Below are positions 12,180 through 21,456 of a DNA stretch of 64,000 nucleotides, one piece after another. The stretch covers positions 9,916,505 through 9,980,504 of the forward strand of contig NC_045140.1 in NCBI RefSeq assembly GCF_008831285.2. Reading direction: 5' to 3'. Position 1 is the stretch's first letter, and every line of letters starts with the position of its first letter. The position numbers were made by a program, and so were the translations under genes. This stretch comes from Nymphaea colorata (taxonomy: Eukaryota; Streptophyta; Magnoliopsida; Nymphaeales; Nymphaeaceae). A model generated the notes under the pieces. That model searched no databases. It was given only the letters and a program-made list of their open reading frames with translations, and was not told where the DNA came from.

Positions 12180-13527
12180 GGATGCGATAAGCACAAAAGA
12201 TCGTGTGATAAATCAACGACATGATTTGTTTTATGAAACATTCAAGCAAATCATGTTTATAAGGATGTGGTAAGCACTCAGAAAAATTAAATGCGACAAT
12301 GACACTATATGGATTGTTTTTACGATAAAAAGGCATTTTACAAAGAGGTGATAAGTTATCAAACAAAACAAATTGCGATAACCCAAGTGCAAGATTTGTT
12401 TTATGATACACTCAAATAAAATCGTGTATACAGAGACGTTATAAGCACTTAAAAAATTAAATGCAGCAATGATACTGTATAGATTGGTTTTATGATAACA
12501 ATGCATTTACTAAGGGGCGATTAGCAGTTGGACAAAATAGACTGTGATAACGCAACTACCAGAATTGTTTTACGAAATTCTAAAATAAAATCTTCTTCAC
12601 AAGGATGCGATAAGCACTCAAAAAATTAAATGGAAGAATGACACTGTATGGACTAGTTTATAATAAAAAAGTTTTTAATAAGAAGAGATAAGAAGTCAGA
12701 CAAAACATATTGCAATAATGCAACTCTAGAATTTCTTTTATGACATACTCAAATAAAATCATGTTTACAAGGATGCAATAAGCACTTTGAAAAAAGTATA
12801 AGCAACAACGACACTGTAAGGACTGGTTTGATGATAAAAAGTCGTTCACATAGATGCAATAAGATATCGTACAAAACAGATTGTGATAACATAACTGTAG
12901 GATTCGTTTTATGACACACTCATAAAATCGTGTTTACAGGGATGTGGTTGGCACTCGAAAAAATTAAATGCAACAATGAAACTTTATGGTCTAGTTTTAT
13001 GATAAAAAGGTGTTACTAAGAGGTGATAAGTAGTTGCACAAAATAGGTTGCGATAAAGCAATTGTTGGATTCATTTTACAATACACTGAAACAAAATTAA
13101 GCTTTTTGAAATGGGATAAGCACCTGAAATCATACGATGTCATAACTACGAGATTCATTTTATGATGCACTTGAGTAAAATCGTGTTTACATAGATGCGA
13201 TAAGCACGAAAAAAAATTATACGCGACAACGACATTGTATGGACTGTTTTTAAGATAAAAATGTGTTTAGAAGGAGGTGATAAGTAGTCTAATAAAAAAA
13301 ATTGATAATGCAGTTACAATATTCGTTTTAAGATACTTTCAAGTAAAATCATGTTTAAAAGATGCGATGCACACTCGAAAAAATTAAATGTGACAAGCAC
13401 ACTATATGGGAAGGTTCTACGATAAAAAGACATTTAAGAAAAGGCAATGAGCAGTGAGACAAAATAGATTGCATTTACACAACGGCAAGTATCATTTTAT
13501 GATGCACTCAAATAAAATCACGTTTAG

Positions 13528-14130
13528 AGATAAAATGTGATAATTTATTGACAGATATTTTGACTATGGGATCAGGTTAGACATTTTCTATTGCCAATAC
13601 ATGCTGCTAAAAGTTTTCATGTAGTGTTTTCATGTAGTTGGTTCAGCGGCTTGTGTAGCCAACGCAAGCATAGGCTGAGTATAACGGTAGAAGTACTAAT
13701 CTCGGAATTTTATGCCATTAAGTGAGAAACAAAGGCTTTCAGTCTGAATGCGGCTTCCTCAAGTGACAATTAATACACCAAAATATCTCCAATGAAGATT
13801 TCAGTGTTTTCATTAAACGGATTTAGTTTAATACACTAGGTGAGTGTTAATAGGCAACAAAAAGCACAACAACTATTCAAAAGTAAGAACGGACCACGTG
13901 TCAAGGCCTAATATGGAGCCAGCGAAACAGTGTCCAGAGGAACTCGTTACCTTTTTATATTAGCACAAGAACCGGACGTTTTTCTCCAAAAGAATATTTC
14001 TATCTTCTTCCTTAATTAAACAACTTTCTCGGTTTAGAATTGTATAATTTTTTAACTAAAAAAACATTTTCTCCAATATGTCATTCAATCAAGGGTGATA
14101 GTGTGGAAGATTCGTTCCAACGCCATTGGA
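13528..14130. other. GST upstream region, distal part
   Basis: Unique-looking AT-rich sequence between the satellite edge and the duplicated proximal upstream block. It holds a CACGTG G-box at 13895-13900. No ORF of interest was seen. Confidence 0.5.
13895..13900. promoter_or_regulatory. G-box CACGTG
   Basis: The palindromic CACGTG in the context ACCACGTGTC matches plant G-box/ABRE cores bound by bZIP or bHLH factors. It lies about 1.05 kb upstream of the GST start codon. Function is inferred from the motif only. Confidence 0.35.
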
Positions 14131-14527
14131 AGCAAACAATTGTCACATCAACGGAAAAATTAATAGTTTTTCCTTTTCAATTGAAGACAACAGAAAGAGA
14201 AACGCGAGAAGACTAAGTTAGGGCCTTCTAACATTAAATTTTCCCATCTTACCACTTATCACCACCTATGACGGTAAAATCAGTTCAGATTTTTAGAGCT
14301 CTCTATCGCTCTCAGAGCTGCGGCTTTCTCCAGATGACTGAAAGGTTCAGCATGTTAACATCGACAACGTCCTTGCTCACGTCAGTCTCCATGACTTCCA
14401 AGCCAATGTCCTTTTCGACCGAGGATTGATGACCGACGCCATTGCTGACCATTGACTTCATCCTCAAACTTGGGCTCCAAAACAGGCTGAAGATGTCATC
14501 AACCATAAATACACAAACACCATTCCA
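14131..14527. repeat. 397-bp tandem repeat, copy 1 (GST upstream)
   Basis: Starts AGCAAACAATTGTCACATC and ends CACCATTCCA. It is almost identical to the next 393 bp. The visible differences are a 4-bp deletion in the second copy near 14657 and a few substitutions. It contains TGACG at 14269-14273, TCACGTCA around 14378-14384 and an ATAAATAC word near its 3' end. Confidence 0.95.
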
Positions 14528-14662
14528 AGCAAACAATTGTCACATCAACGGAAAAATTAATAGTTTTTCCTTTTCAATTGAAGACAACAGAAAGAGAAAC
14601 GCGAGAAGACTAAGTTAGGGCCTTCTAACATTAAATTTTCCCATCTTACCACTTATGACCTA

Positions 14663-14667
14663 TGACG
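14663..14667 (+). promoter_or_regulatory. TGACG (as-1-like) motif
   Basis: TGACG cores, known as TGA-bZIP binding sites in several plant GST promoters, occur here and in reverse at 14774-14778. Both also occur in the upstream repeat copy. Five-base motifs arise often by chance, so this is suggestive only. Confidence 0.3.
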
Positions 14668-14898
14668 GTAAAATCAGTTCAGATTTTTAGAGCTCTCTAT
14701 CGCTCTCAGAGCTGCGGCTTTCTCCAGATGACTGAAAGGTTCAGCATGTTAACATCGACAACGTCCTTGCTCACGTCAGTCTCCATGACTTCCAAGCCAA
14801 TGTCCTTTTCGACCGAGGATTGATGACCGACGCCATTGCTGACCATTGACTTCATCCTCAAACTTGGGCTCCAATTCAGGCTGAAGATGTCATCAACC

Positions 14899-14906
14899 AT
14901 AAATAC
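14899..14906 (+). promoter_or_regulatory. Possible TATA element of the GST gene
   Basis: ATAAATAC lies about 50 bp before the ATG at 14955. That would leave a very short leader ending in a (GA)n run (14938-14954). A duplicate lies in the upstream repeat copy near 14506. The transcription start is not determined. Confidence 0.35.
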
Positions 14907-14954
14907 ACAAACACCATTCCAGCCACACCCGCACTCTAGAGAGAGAGAGAGAGA

Positions 14955-16041
14955 ATGAGCGAAGAAGTGAAGCTGCATAGCATTTGGGAAAGCCCATTCG
15001 GTTTCAGAGTACAAATTGCCTTGAGCTTCAAGGGAATCGAGTATGAATACATAGAAGAAGATTTGAAGGACAAGAGCGAGCTCCTGTTAAGATACAACCC
15101 AGTTCATAAGAAGGTCCCCGTGCTCGTTCATCGCGGGAAGCCGATACCAGAGTCGATGGTGATCATCGAATACGTCGAGGAAACCTGGCCAGAGAAGCCC
15201 ATCTTGTCAGAAGATCTTCATGAGCGAGCTATGGCACGATTCTGGGCAAAATTTTCTGATGATAAGGTGAAAAATAATTCATCAGTTTGTGCAAACCTCT
15301 CTCTCCCTATCCCTCTCCCTTCCTCTGTCACATACAAAGAGACAGACTTGTTTTATGCAAGGAAACTACACAGATCAAATTCATTCGAAATGGTTTATAC
15401 TGATTACGGGATCCAGGCATAAACACATACATATTATACCGGTTATTAGTGGAAAATCTATGGAGATTGGCTTTCCAAAGCATGGATTTTTCCATGTTTT
15501 GATAGTTTGAGAAACGCAGAGAAAACCGGGTAATCCCGCTGTCCAATTTCAGTTTAAAAACATGTTCTTGATTTTCTCTGTAGTGTTCTCCAATCCCTTC
15601 TCGAGGGATCGCACCACTTTTTTCTCTATATTCCCTTCATTCCTTGTTGGGGTACTCTCATGATTTTCCCTTTCCCTTTTCTAGTGCTCACCGGCAATTT
15701 TCAAATATTTCTCCACCCAAGGTGAGGAGCATGATAAGGCCAAGGCAGAGCTAGTTGAGAATTTGAAGACACTGGAAGGTGCATTGAAGGGTAACAAATT
15801 CTTTGGTGGAGAGACGATCGGACTAGTTGATATTGCAGCAGGCTGGATGCCTATGTGGATCCAAAGAATTGAAGAGGTCCTTGGTAACAAAGTTGTTGAA
15901 GAAAATAGTTTCCCACATCTGCAGGGTTGGTTCCATGACCTCCTGAATCTCCCTTTCGTGAACCAGAACCTGCCCCCACCTGAGAAACTCCGTGAGCACC
16001 TTAAGAACTTCCGCAACAGCTTGCTTGCACGATCAACCTAG
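14955..16041 (+). CDS. Tau-class glutathione S-transferase, two exons
   Basis: Exon 1 is 14955-15266 (104 codons) and exon 2 is 15685-16041 (118 codons plus stop). A 418-bp phase-0 intron with GT...AG ends lies between them, giving a 222-residue protein, normal for plant tau GSTs. The N-terminal thioredoxin-like domain has W-E-S-P-F-G-F-R with the catalytic Ser13, Lys40, K-K-V-P-V at 52-56 and Glu66-Ser67, the expected glutathione-binding residues. The C-terminal helical domain has [20 protein letters not shown] and L-P-P-P-E-K-L. The intron falls at the usual tau position after the F-x-D-D-K segment. The enzyme would conjugate glutathione to electrophilic compounds in the cytosol. The frame is intact, so it is probably functional. 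Reading through the intron from exon 1 gives a false 155-codon frame. No other gene lies nearby. It is flanked by satellite DNA and a Copia fragment. Confidence 0.95.
15267..15684 (+). other. GST intron
   Basis: The donor is AAG|GTGAAA and the acceptor is a pyrimidine-rich tract ending CTTTTCTAG|TGC. Removing it joins two frames that together match the tau GST family end to end. Confidence 0.9.
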
Positions 16042-16636
16042 CCTGCTATCTTGATGCTTCCCAGTTGCTTACTCTTTAGCTTGCTAGTTACCTAGAGAAG
16101 AATGACGGTGTGATATACTTATAAATGGCATGTAACAATATATATCGATGCTTATTTGTGATGCTTCAACGGAACCACAAATGCAAATTCTTGAGGTTCT
16201 CAGTTTACCCACATTTCTTCAACGATCTTGATTGAAGAGACACGGAGGCCACTGATGGCCCTGAAAATTTTACTCTTTGTGGACAATAATTCACATGTTA
16301 AAAGGAAATTCTGGTTTTTTTTATTTCTATAAGCAAACAATTAAACAGCGATGATCATGAACCAACTAAGCATTCCAACTGGAACTGACTGAAATCTATT
16401 TCGAAGCTATTGATAACTGTGCAAAAGTCCAAATGAATCTTCATTCACAGTTAATCTCTACAAGTAAAAACAACCAAAGGGCATGTCATAAAATTTAAAG
16501 CTTGCACCATTGACTGATGAAATGCACGGAAAGACTGATCAGATGCACCAGAAAGAGGATGTACACTCCTTGAAAACAACATACATGGAATTTTGCCAAT
16601 ATTGCCACCCCATTTTTACCATGACAAGGATACATA
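16042..16636. other. GST 3' flank
   Basis: AT-rich sequence presumably holding the 3' UTR in its first 150 bp. No canonical AATAAA was seen close to the stop. No further gene was recognised before the gag repeat. Confidence 0.45.
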
Positions 16637-16887
16637 ATATGCACAAAATGACTCCAAGCTTATAATGCATGGAAACATTAAAAATAGTGTGGCTAAAGTT
16701 ACAATGTTGTGCTCAATCGAAGATGACATCATGTGTCAGTTTGAGCAACACACTATTGCGAAACAGAAGTGGCTAGCCCTCAAAGACAGGTTTGGTAGAA
16801 TATCAACTACTGGACTAAGCTCACTATTAAATTTGACACATATCGCAAATAATACCAACATATTGTTGGTTAGCATCTCAGAGAGAT
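16637..16887 (+). repeat. 251-bp direct repeat, right copy
   Basis: Right member of the pair with 3171-3421. Here gag similarity continues downstream into the rest of the element but is cut off on the upstream side. Confidence 0.95.
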
Positions 16888-17344
16888 GGCTAATATGATT
16901 AGAGAACTAAAATCAGCAGGACACACCTTACGAATAAACAACAAATTCAAATAGTGATAAGATTGCTGCCAAATAACTGAGAGCATATGAAATTAATATG
17001 ACATATAACGAGAGCATCAATACTTTTAATGACATATGCCAACACCTGGAACTAGAATATGAGCACTTAGAAACTACCAAATCTAGTGGTCGAACTGTTA
17101 GATAATCATAGTCGATGATAACATCACTGTTCCCATCTCTATTCCAGAACCGTACATGAGACCTCAGCTTCATACGGCTCCTCAATGGTCACGAATAAAT
17201 CTAAGGTATGAAAGCTTGCAATTATAAGAGAAAGACGGGTGATGGTCCTAGGTGGTTTAAAAATAAAATTGCAAAATATGAGGACAAAAAAAAAACAAGA
17301 TGGCAAACAGAGACGCCACATGAAACAAATGCTTTAACTGTGGG

Positions 17345-17772
17345 TAGGGATGTCAACGGATCGCATTCTGATCGGATACATCTTTAATCATATCCGCTTT
17401 TTCGGATATTCATATATTCAGATTCGGATTCAGATTCGAATTCAAATAAAGCAAAATCATATCCGAATCCAAACCCGAAATCTGATTTTACGATCCGAAT
17501 CCGATTTTTATATTTATATCCAAATCCGAATCCAAATTTTGAACCGGATTTTGCCATTTTTCAAGTATTAGATAGAGGATATTTGTATAAAAAAGAATCT
17601 GATCCGATATTTATGTATATCCGAATCTGAATCCGAATCCGATCGGATGTCATTTATTAAATCTGAATCCGATCCGATTTCTTAATCGGATATTAAATTT
17701 TTATCCATATCCGATTTTTTCGGATTGGATCGGTTGGATATCCGATTCAAATCAGATATATTGACATCCCTA
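17345..17772. mobile_element. hAT-type MITE with 8-bp target duplication
   Basis: The ends are TAGGGATGTCAA and TTGACATCCCTA, a perfect 12-bp terminal inverted repeat. It is flanked on both sides by ACTGTGGG (17337-17344 and 17773-17780), an 8-bp target duplication typical of hAT transposons. The 428-bp interior has no transposase and is packed with ATCCGAAT/ATTCGGAT-type words on both strands. It sits inside the zinc-knuckle codons of the Copia gag, so it inserted after that element. Confidence 0.93.
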
Positions 17773-20060
17773 ACTGTGGGAAGCTTGTTCGCTTGGGAGT
17801 ATCGAACCAAAGAAGGTGCACACTTTTTTTACCTTAAGTTCTTTTTTTTTATTTCACTAATTTCTCTCAACCTTTGTGGATTGCAGATTCAAGAGCAACA
17901 GACCTTGTGATGCATGATACCAGATCATTCATTGAATATTGAAATATCTAGCATGAAAAAGGTGTTGCTCTTAAAGAACAATAGTCGTACAGAACTATGT
18001 GGAATTGAAACTTGCCAATTGGTTTTTGTGAGTTGATGAGAGCCACTATTGCATGATGTTCTTCATGTCCCAGATATTAAATGAAATTTAGTCGTTGTTT
18101 CTTCTTTAATAACATTTGACTATAAACATACTTTCAATAACAATTTTATTAACATATTGTCCACAGACTTAGTTATTTGTTTTAGTGTATTAATGAATTG
18201 TTTATTTGTTTTAAATACTTATTCAAATTCTCATTATGAAAATGATGAATGATTTAATATACATGTTAATGTCGATGCATGTACTAGCATGCTCGCTAGG
18301 GCATATTGCACAAAATAGAATGATTAGACTGGCTCGAGAGAGATTACTATGATCCCTTACAAATATTGACATGTTTATCTGCGAACATTTTTTAGCGGGA
18401 AAAGCATCTCGAAAACCATTTGGGAGCAATGAGTATTGCATCTAGATGTGGTGCATCATACTTCATCACTTTTATGGATGACTACACTTGATACTGCTAT
18501 GTATATGATCTCTCGTAAGTCTAAGGTGTTGGATTGCTTCAAACGCTTCATGAACTTGATAGAGAACTAGCTTGATTGAAAAAACAAAGTCCTTCAAATA
18601 GATCAAGGTAAAGAATATTTGTCTGAATAGTTTAAAGAAATGTGTGATGAAAAAACATAGATAGACAACTGACCACCCCTCACACACCATAACAAAATGG
18701 CATTGTTGAGAGAAGAAATCAAACATTGATGGATATGGTCATGTCCATGATGGTGCTAGCACAGTTACACATTTCCTTTTAGGACAATTGTCTACTGACT
18801 GTGACATGAATCCTTACTGTGTACCCACAAAATCCGTCTCATCAACTCGGTATGAATTATGGATAGATAGGCGGCCTGACCTTAATCATTTGAGACCTTA
18901 AAGAGTATGCAACACATGTTAACAATCATTCTCATGAATATAGTAAACTAGGACTGAAGAAAAAGAAATGTATCTTCATTCGATATAGTGAACACTCCAA
19001 AGGTTACGTCTTCCTATAAGAAAATGTAGATAGAAGTATGACCGAGATAGATTCTTGGGATGCTACATTCGTTGAAAATGATTTTCCTAAGGAAGGAAAT
19101 ATAAATAAAGATGTCCAATTATATGAGTTGGATGACCCAGAATATACAAAGACAAATGATCAAGAAATAGTGATAAAAGATGTATGGTCTCAATTGGCTC
19201 ATGATAGTTAGAGTGAACCACATGAGGGTTAGAATATAGATGTGGTGCCTCATTAGAGTGCGAGAAAAATAATACCACACCACATATTTGAGATAGAAAT
19301 TGAAGTCATGATACCAATACCTGATGACATTAATGTTTTGAAATAGGTGTGTGAGACTCTCTCTTGCCTAGAAAAAGAAGAATATAAGAAATCAGAGGAA
19401 GAAGATAAGAGATCCATCAGCAATAACAATGTTTAGAAACCTGTTCATCTTTCTTCGCAAGGAGGACCATTGGGAAAAAATAGGTTCTCAATATCTAGAC
19501 AAATGCAAGTGAATCCATTCAAAGATTCAAAGCTCATCTTGGATAGGTTTATTTGAAAGTTGTTAAAGGATCATGCGGTACTTAAAAGGCATTAAAAATT
19601 TAGCAGTATGCCATTACGGTGGTTAGTTGTGGCTTAGGGTTACATAGTTGTAGATTGGGTTGTTGAACCTAATGAATGTAAGTTTAAGTCTGGATATGTA
19701 TTTCTGCTCAATAGTTGTATGATATCTTCGTGTAGCAGAAACAAATGTGCATAGCCTTTTCTACCATTGAAGCTGAATTTGTAACTTGGTTCATGGTAGT
19801 ATAAGAGGGTGTTTGGTTGATGAGATTTTTTAAACATTTTAACATTGTCTCGAAAGTAAGTATTCCGATTGATATTTACTATGATAATCAAGCTGCAATT
19901 GCTTTTGCCAAGAATCTCAAATTTCATTTTAAAACTAAACATATCGATATTAGATGTAAAAACTTGAGGGATGTGATATAGAAGGAAAAAGTGTTGTTGA
20001 ACTACATTACTACTTATGAAATTGTAGCATATCCTCTTACTAAGTCTTATTGTTGATGCA

Positions 20061-20359
20061 TTTAAAAAACATGTAATGTCCATAGGACTCACTAGAATAT
20101 ATATCTTTTTTTGGATAAAAAAAATCATGGCTAAATTCATGTATGTCACGCATCCATATGTAAGAATGTAGTGAGAAAAGGATCGCCCTTGGTCACTGAG
20201 TGTCAAGTGAGTTAAGATGAAATGGACAAAACCGAGAAATGTTTTAAAAACAGATACAGGTTTTTGTGGATCTTAAATGTCGGGTATGAAATGATAACAT
20301 CATGTAAAAGTTTTTCTCATCAACTTGATTGATCAAGAAAAGGCCTTATACTGTGGAAC
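20061..20359. other. Possible 3' end of the Copia remnant
   Basis: AT-rich sequence after the RNase H remnant. It may include the polypurine tract and part of an LTR, but no second LTR copy was found to confirm this. Confidence 0.3.
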
Positions 20360-20692
20360 TTAGGGGGCGTTTGCTTCATAGGAAATACACTGTTCAACAG
20401 GAAATTTATTTCAATTTTTAAATTTTTTCCATGTTATCAAACATGGAAAAGAAAAATCGACCGTTGAAAGAGAATCCAGAAATATATTTTCCGAAACATC
20501 TTTCCACCCAGCGGGGTGGAAAGATATTTCCTAGTTTTTTTTTTCTGCCCGTTGGAGCAGCGTCATCCGTCGTCGTCTCACCAGCGTTGGGCATCTCCTC
20601 AGCAAAACATCCAGCAGAAGAAGGGGAAAGAGGAAGAAGGGAAGAAAGGGGAAAGCGTCTCACCAGCGTTGGGCATCTCCTCACACACAGCA

Positions 20693-21060
20693 CCTCACGG
20701 GCGCCAACGACGACTCCCAGGAGAGGCTGCCCGTCACCGTCCCGGCGAGGCTCGCCAATAGGGTCAACAATGCGGCGGCGGCACCCGGTGATGTCGGCCC
20801 TGGACGGCCGGCCTTCAAGTTCCACGAGAGGCGGCAGGGCTTAAGGAAGCTCGATATCAAGCTCGGCATCGCGGCGCTCCGGCCGCCCCACCCTTCCCCT
20901 CTATCTCAGCAGCTCCTTCTCTCCCCCACCACCGCCTTCTCCAACCTCTCCCTCTCCGGCAGCAAGTCGTCGTCGCTGCCAGGGCCCAACGCAGCGGTAT
21001 CGGAAGAGGAGAAGGCCATCGCGGAGAAAGGGTTCTACCTCCATCCCTCCCCACTCGTCC
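20693..21060 (+). other. Possible captured gene segment in the MITE
   Basis: GC-rich sequence with an uninterrupted frame of about 120 codons, from around the CTCACGGGCGCC word onward. It begins G-A-N-D-D-S-Q-E-R and includes P-A-R-L-A-N-R-V, F-K-F-H-E-R-R-Q-G-L-R-K-L, and E-E-E-K-A-I-A-E-K-G-F-Y near its end. Its composition and look are those of host coding sequence rather than MITE DNA. It is bounded by two copies of a purine-rich GGGGAAAGAGGAAGAAGGG tract (about 20617 and 21114). I do not recognise the protein family. No start or stop of its own was assigned. Confidence 0.4.
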
Positions 21061-21105
21061 CCAGACAATCTTCTTCCTCCTCTTCTTTTCTTGCCTCGTC
21101 TGTGC

Positions 21106-21200
21106 CTAAAATAGGGGAAAGAGGAAGAAGGGAAGAAAGGGGAAAGAGGAAGAAAGAAGGGGAAAGGGAAGAAAGGGGAAAGAGGAAGAAAGAAGGGGAA
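21106..21200. repeat. Purine-rich GGAAAGAGGAAGAA tandem repeat
   Basis: Several copies of a GGGGAAAGAGGAAGAAAGAA-like unit. Related sequence also occurs at about 20617-20655 on the other side of the GC-rich cargo. Confidence 0.85.
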
Positions 21201-21456
21201 AGTGCATTGTCCATCGCCCAGCACCTCACGCCCAGCACAGTCGTCGTCTTCCTCTCCTCAGGCACAGAACCGTCGTCGTCTTCCCCTTCCTTGTTTTCCA
21301 ATTTTTTTTCATCAAACAAAGAAATTTTTTTCCAGAAAAATAATTCCTATGTAACAAACAGAAGGTGGTTTTGGACATATGGAATTTTATTTCCAATTCA
21401 TCAATTCCAGAAATTTTTTTCCATTTCTATATTTCCTGCCGTCAAACGGCCCCTTA

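Larger units (their letters stand above)
3422..13527. repeat. ~170-bp satellite array, dimeric unit
   Basis: About 10 kb of diverged tandem copies of a unit of roughly 170 bp, excluding one inserted transposon end. The unit has two related halves of about 80 and 90 bp. Each half starts with a CGATAAGCA-like word, has a middle GCGAYAA word and then GTTTTACGATA. The first half ends in AAAAAGGCATTTACTAAGAGG-like sequence and the second in CTCAAATAAAATCATGTTTAC-like sequence. Some copies are single hybrid halves of about 84 bp. The array starts and ends near the same phase of the unit (TTTTATGATACACTCA / AAAATCACGTTTA). Orientation is forward at 3422-8168, 9139-10207 and 11148-13527, and inverted at 8169-9138 and 10208-11147. 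The many short antisense open frames across it are repeat-derived and not genes. I do not recognise this satellite family. Confidence 0.93.
14528..14920. repeat. 397-bp tandem repeat, copy 2 (GST upstream)
   Basis: Second copy, ending 35 bp before the GST start codon, so it would carry the core promoter and leader. TGACG lies at 14663-14667 and CGTCA at 14774-14778. The duplication gives the gene two copies of the same possible promoter elements. Confidence 0.95.
16637..20060 (+). pseudogene. Copia gag-pol remnant, 3' part
   Basis: Continues the gag interrupted at 3421. Gag coding is recognisable with stops to about 17344. There the first half of a CCHC zinc knuckle is cut by a hAT MITE, and coding resumes at 17781. 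Further on are a pre-integrase stretch resembling L-H-D-V-L-H-V-P-D-I around 18050-18100, an integrase core with L-Q-I-D-Q-G-K-E-Y near 18590-18620, T-H-H-N-K-M-A around 18680, and the L-R-P and K-K-x-x-F-I-G-Y-like region near 18890-19000. The reverse transcriptase is essentially missing. The RNase H end is clear at about 19570-20060, with L-K-G, Y-D-N-Q-A-A-I and T-K-H-I-D-I. Many stops and frameshifts make it a dead element. No LTRs were identified. Confidence 0.85.
20363..21453. mobile_element. PIF/Harbinger-type MITE with GC-rich cargo
   Basis: The terminal inverted repeats start GGGGGCGTTTG on the left and GGGGCCGTTTG on the right (reverse complement). Similarity extends through a GGAAATA word about 25 bp in. 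It is flanked by TTA on both sides (20360-20362 and 21454-21456), the 3-bp target site of PIF/Harbinger elements. At 1091 bp it is longer than a simple Tourist-like MITE. The AT-rich arms surround a GC-rich core of about 550 bp. No transposase is present. Confidence 0.85.

Noticed and set aside
3500-13400. Dozens of antisense open frames of 60-187 codons across the satellite, with recurring similar peptides
   Set aside because: They arise because the repeat consensus has few stops on one strand. They break at random and shift register with the repeat length, as expected from a satellite and not from genes.
14312-15014. Two antisense frames sharing the same C-terminal 60 residues
   Set aside because: The repetition comes from the 397-bp tandem duplication, and one frame runs antisense into GST exon 1. 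There is no independent support for a gene.
15681-16016. Antisense 111-codon frame
   Set aside because: A shadow of GST exon 2.
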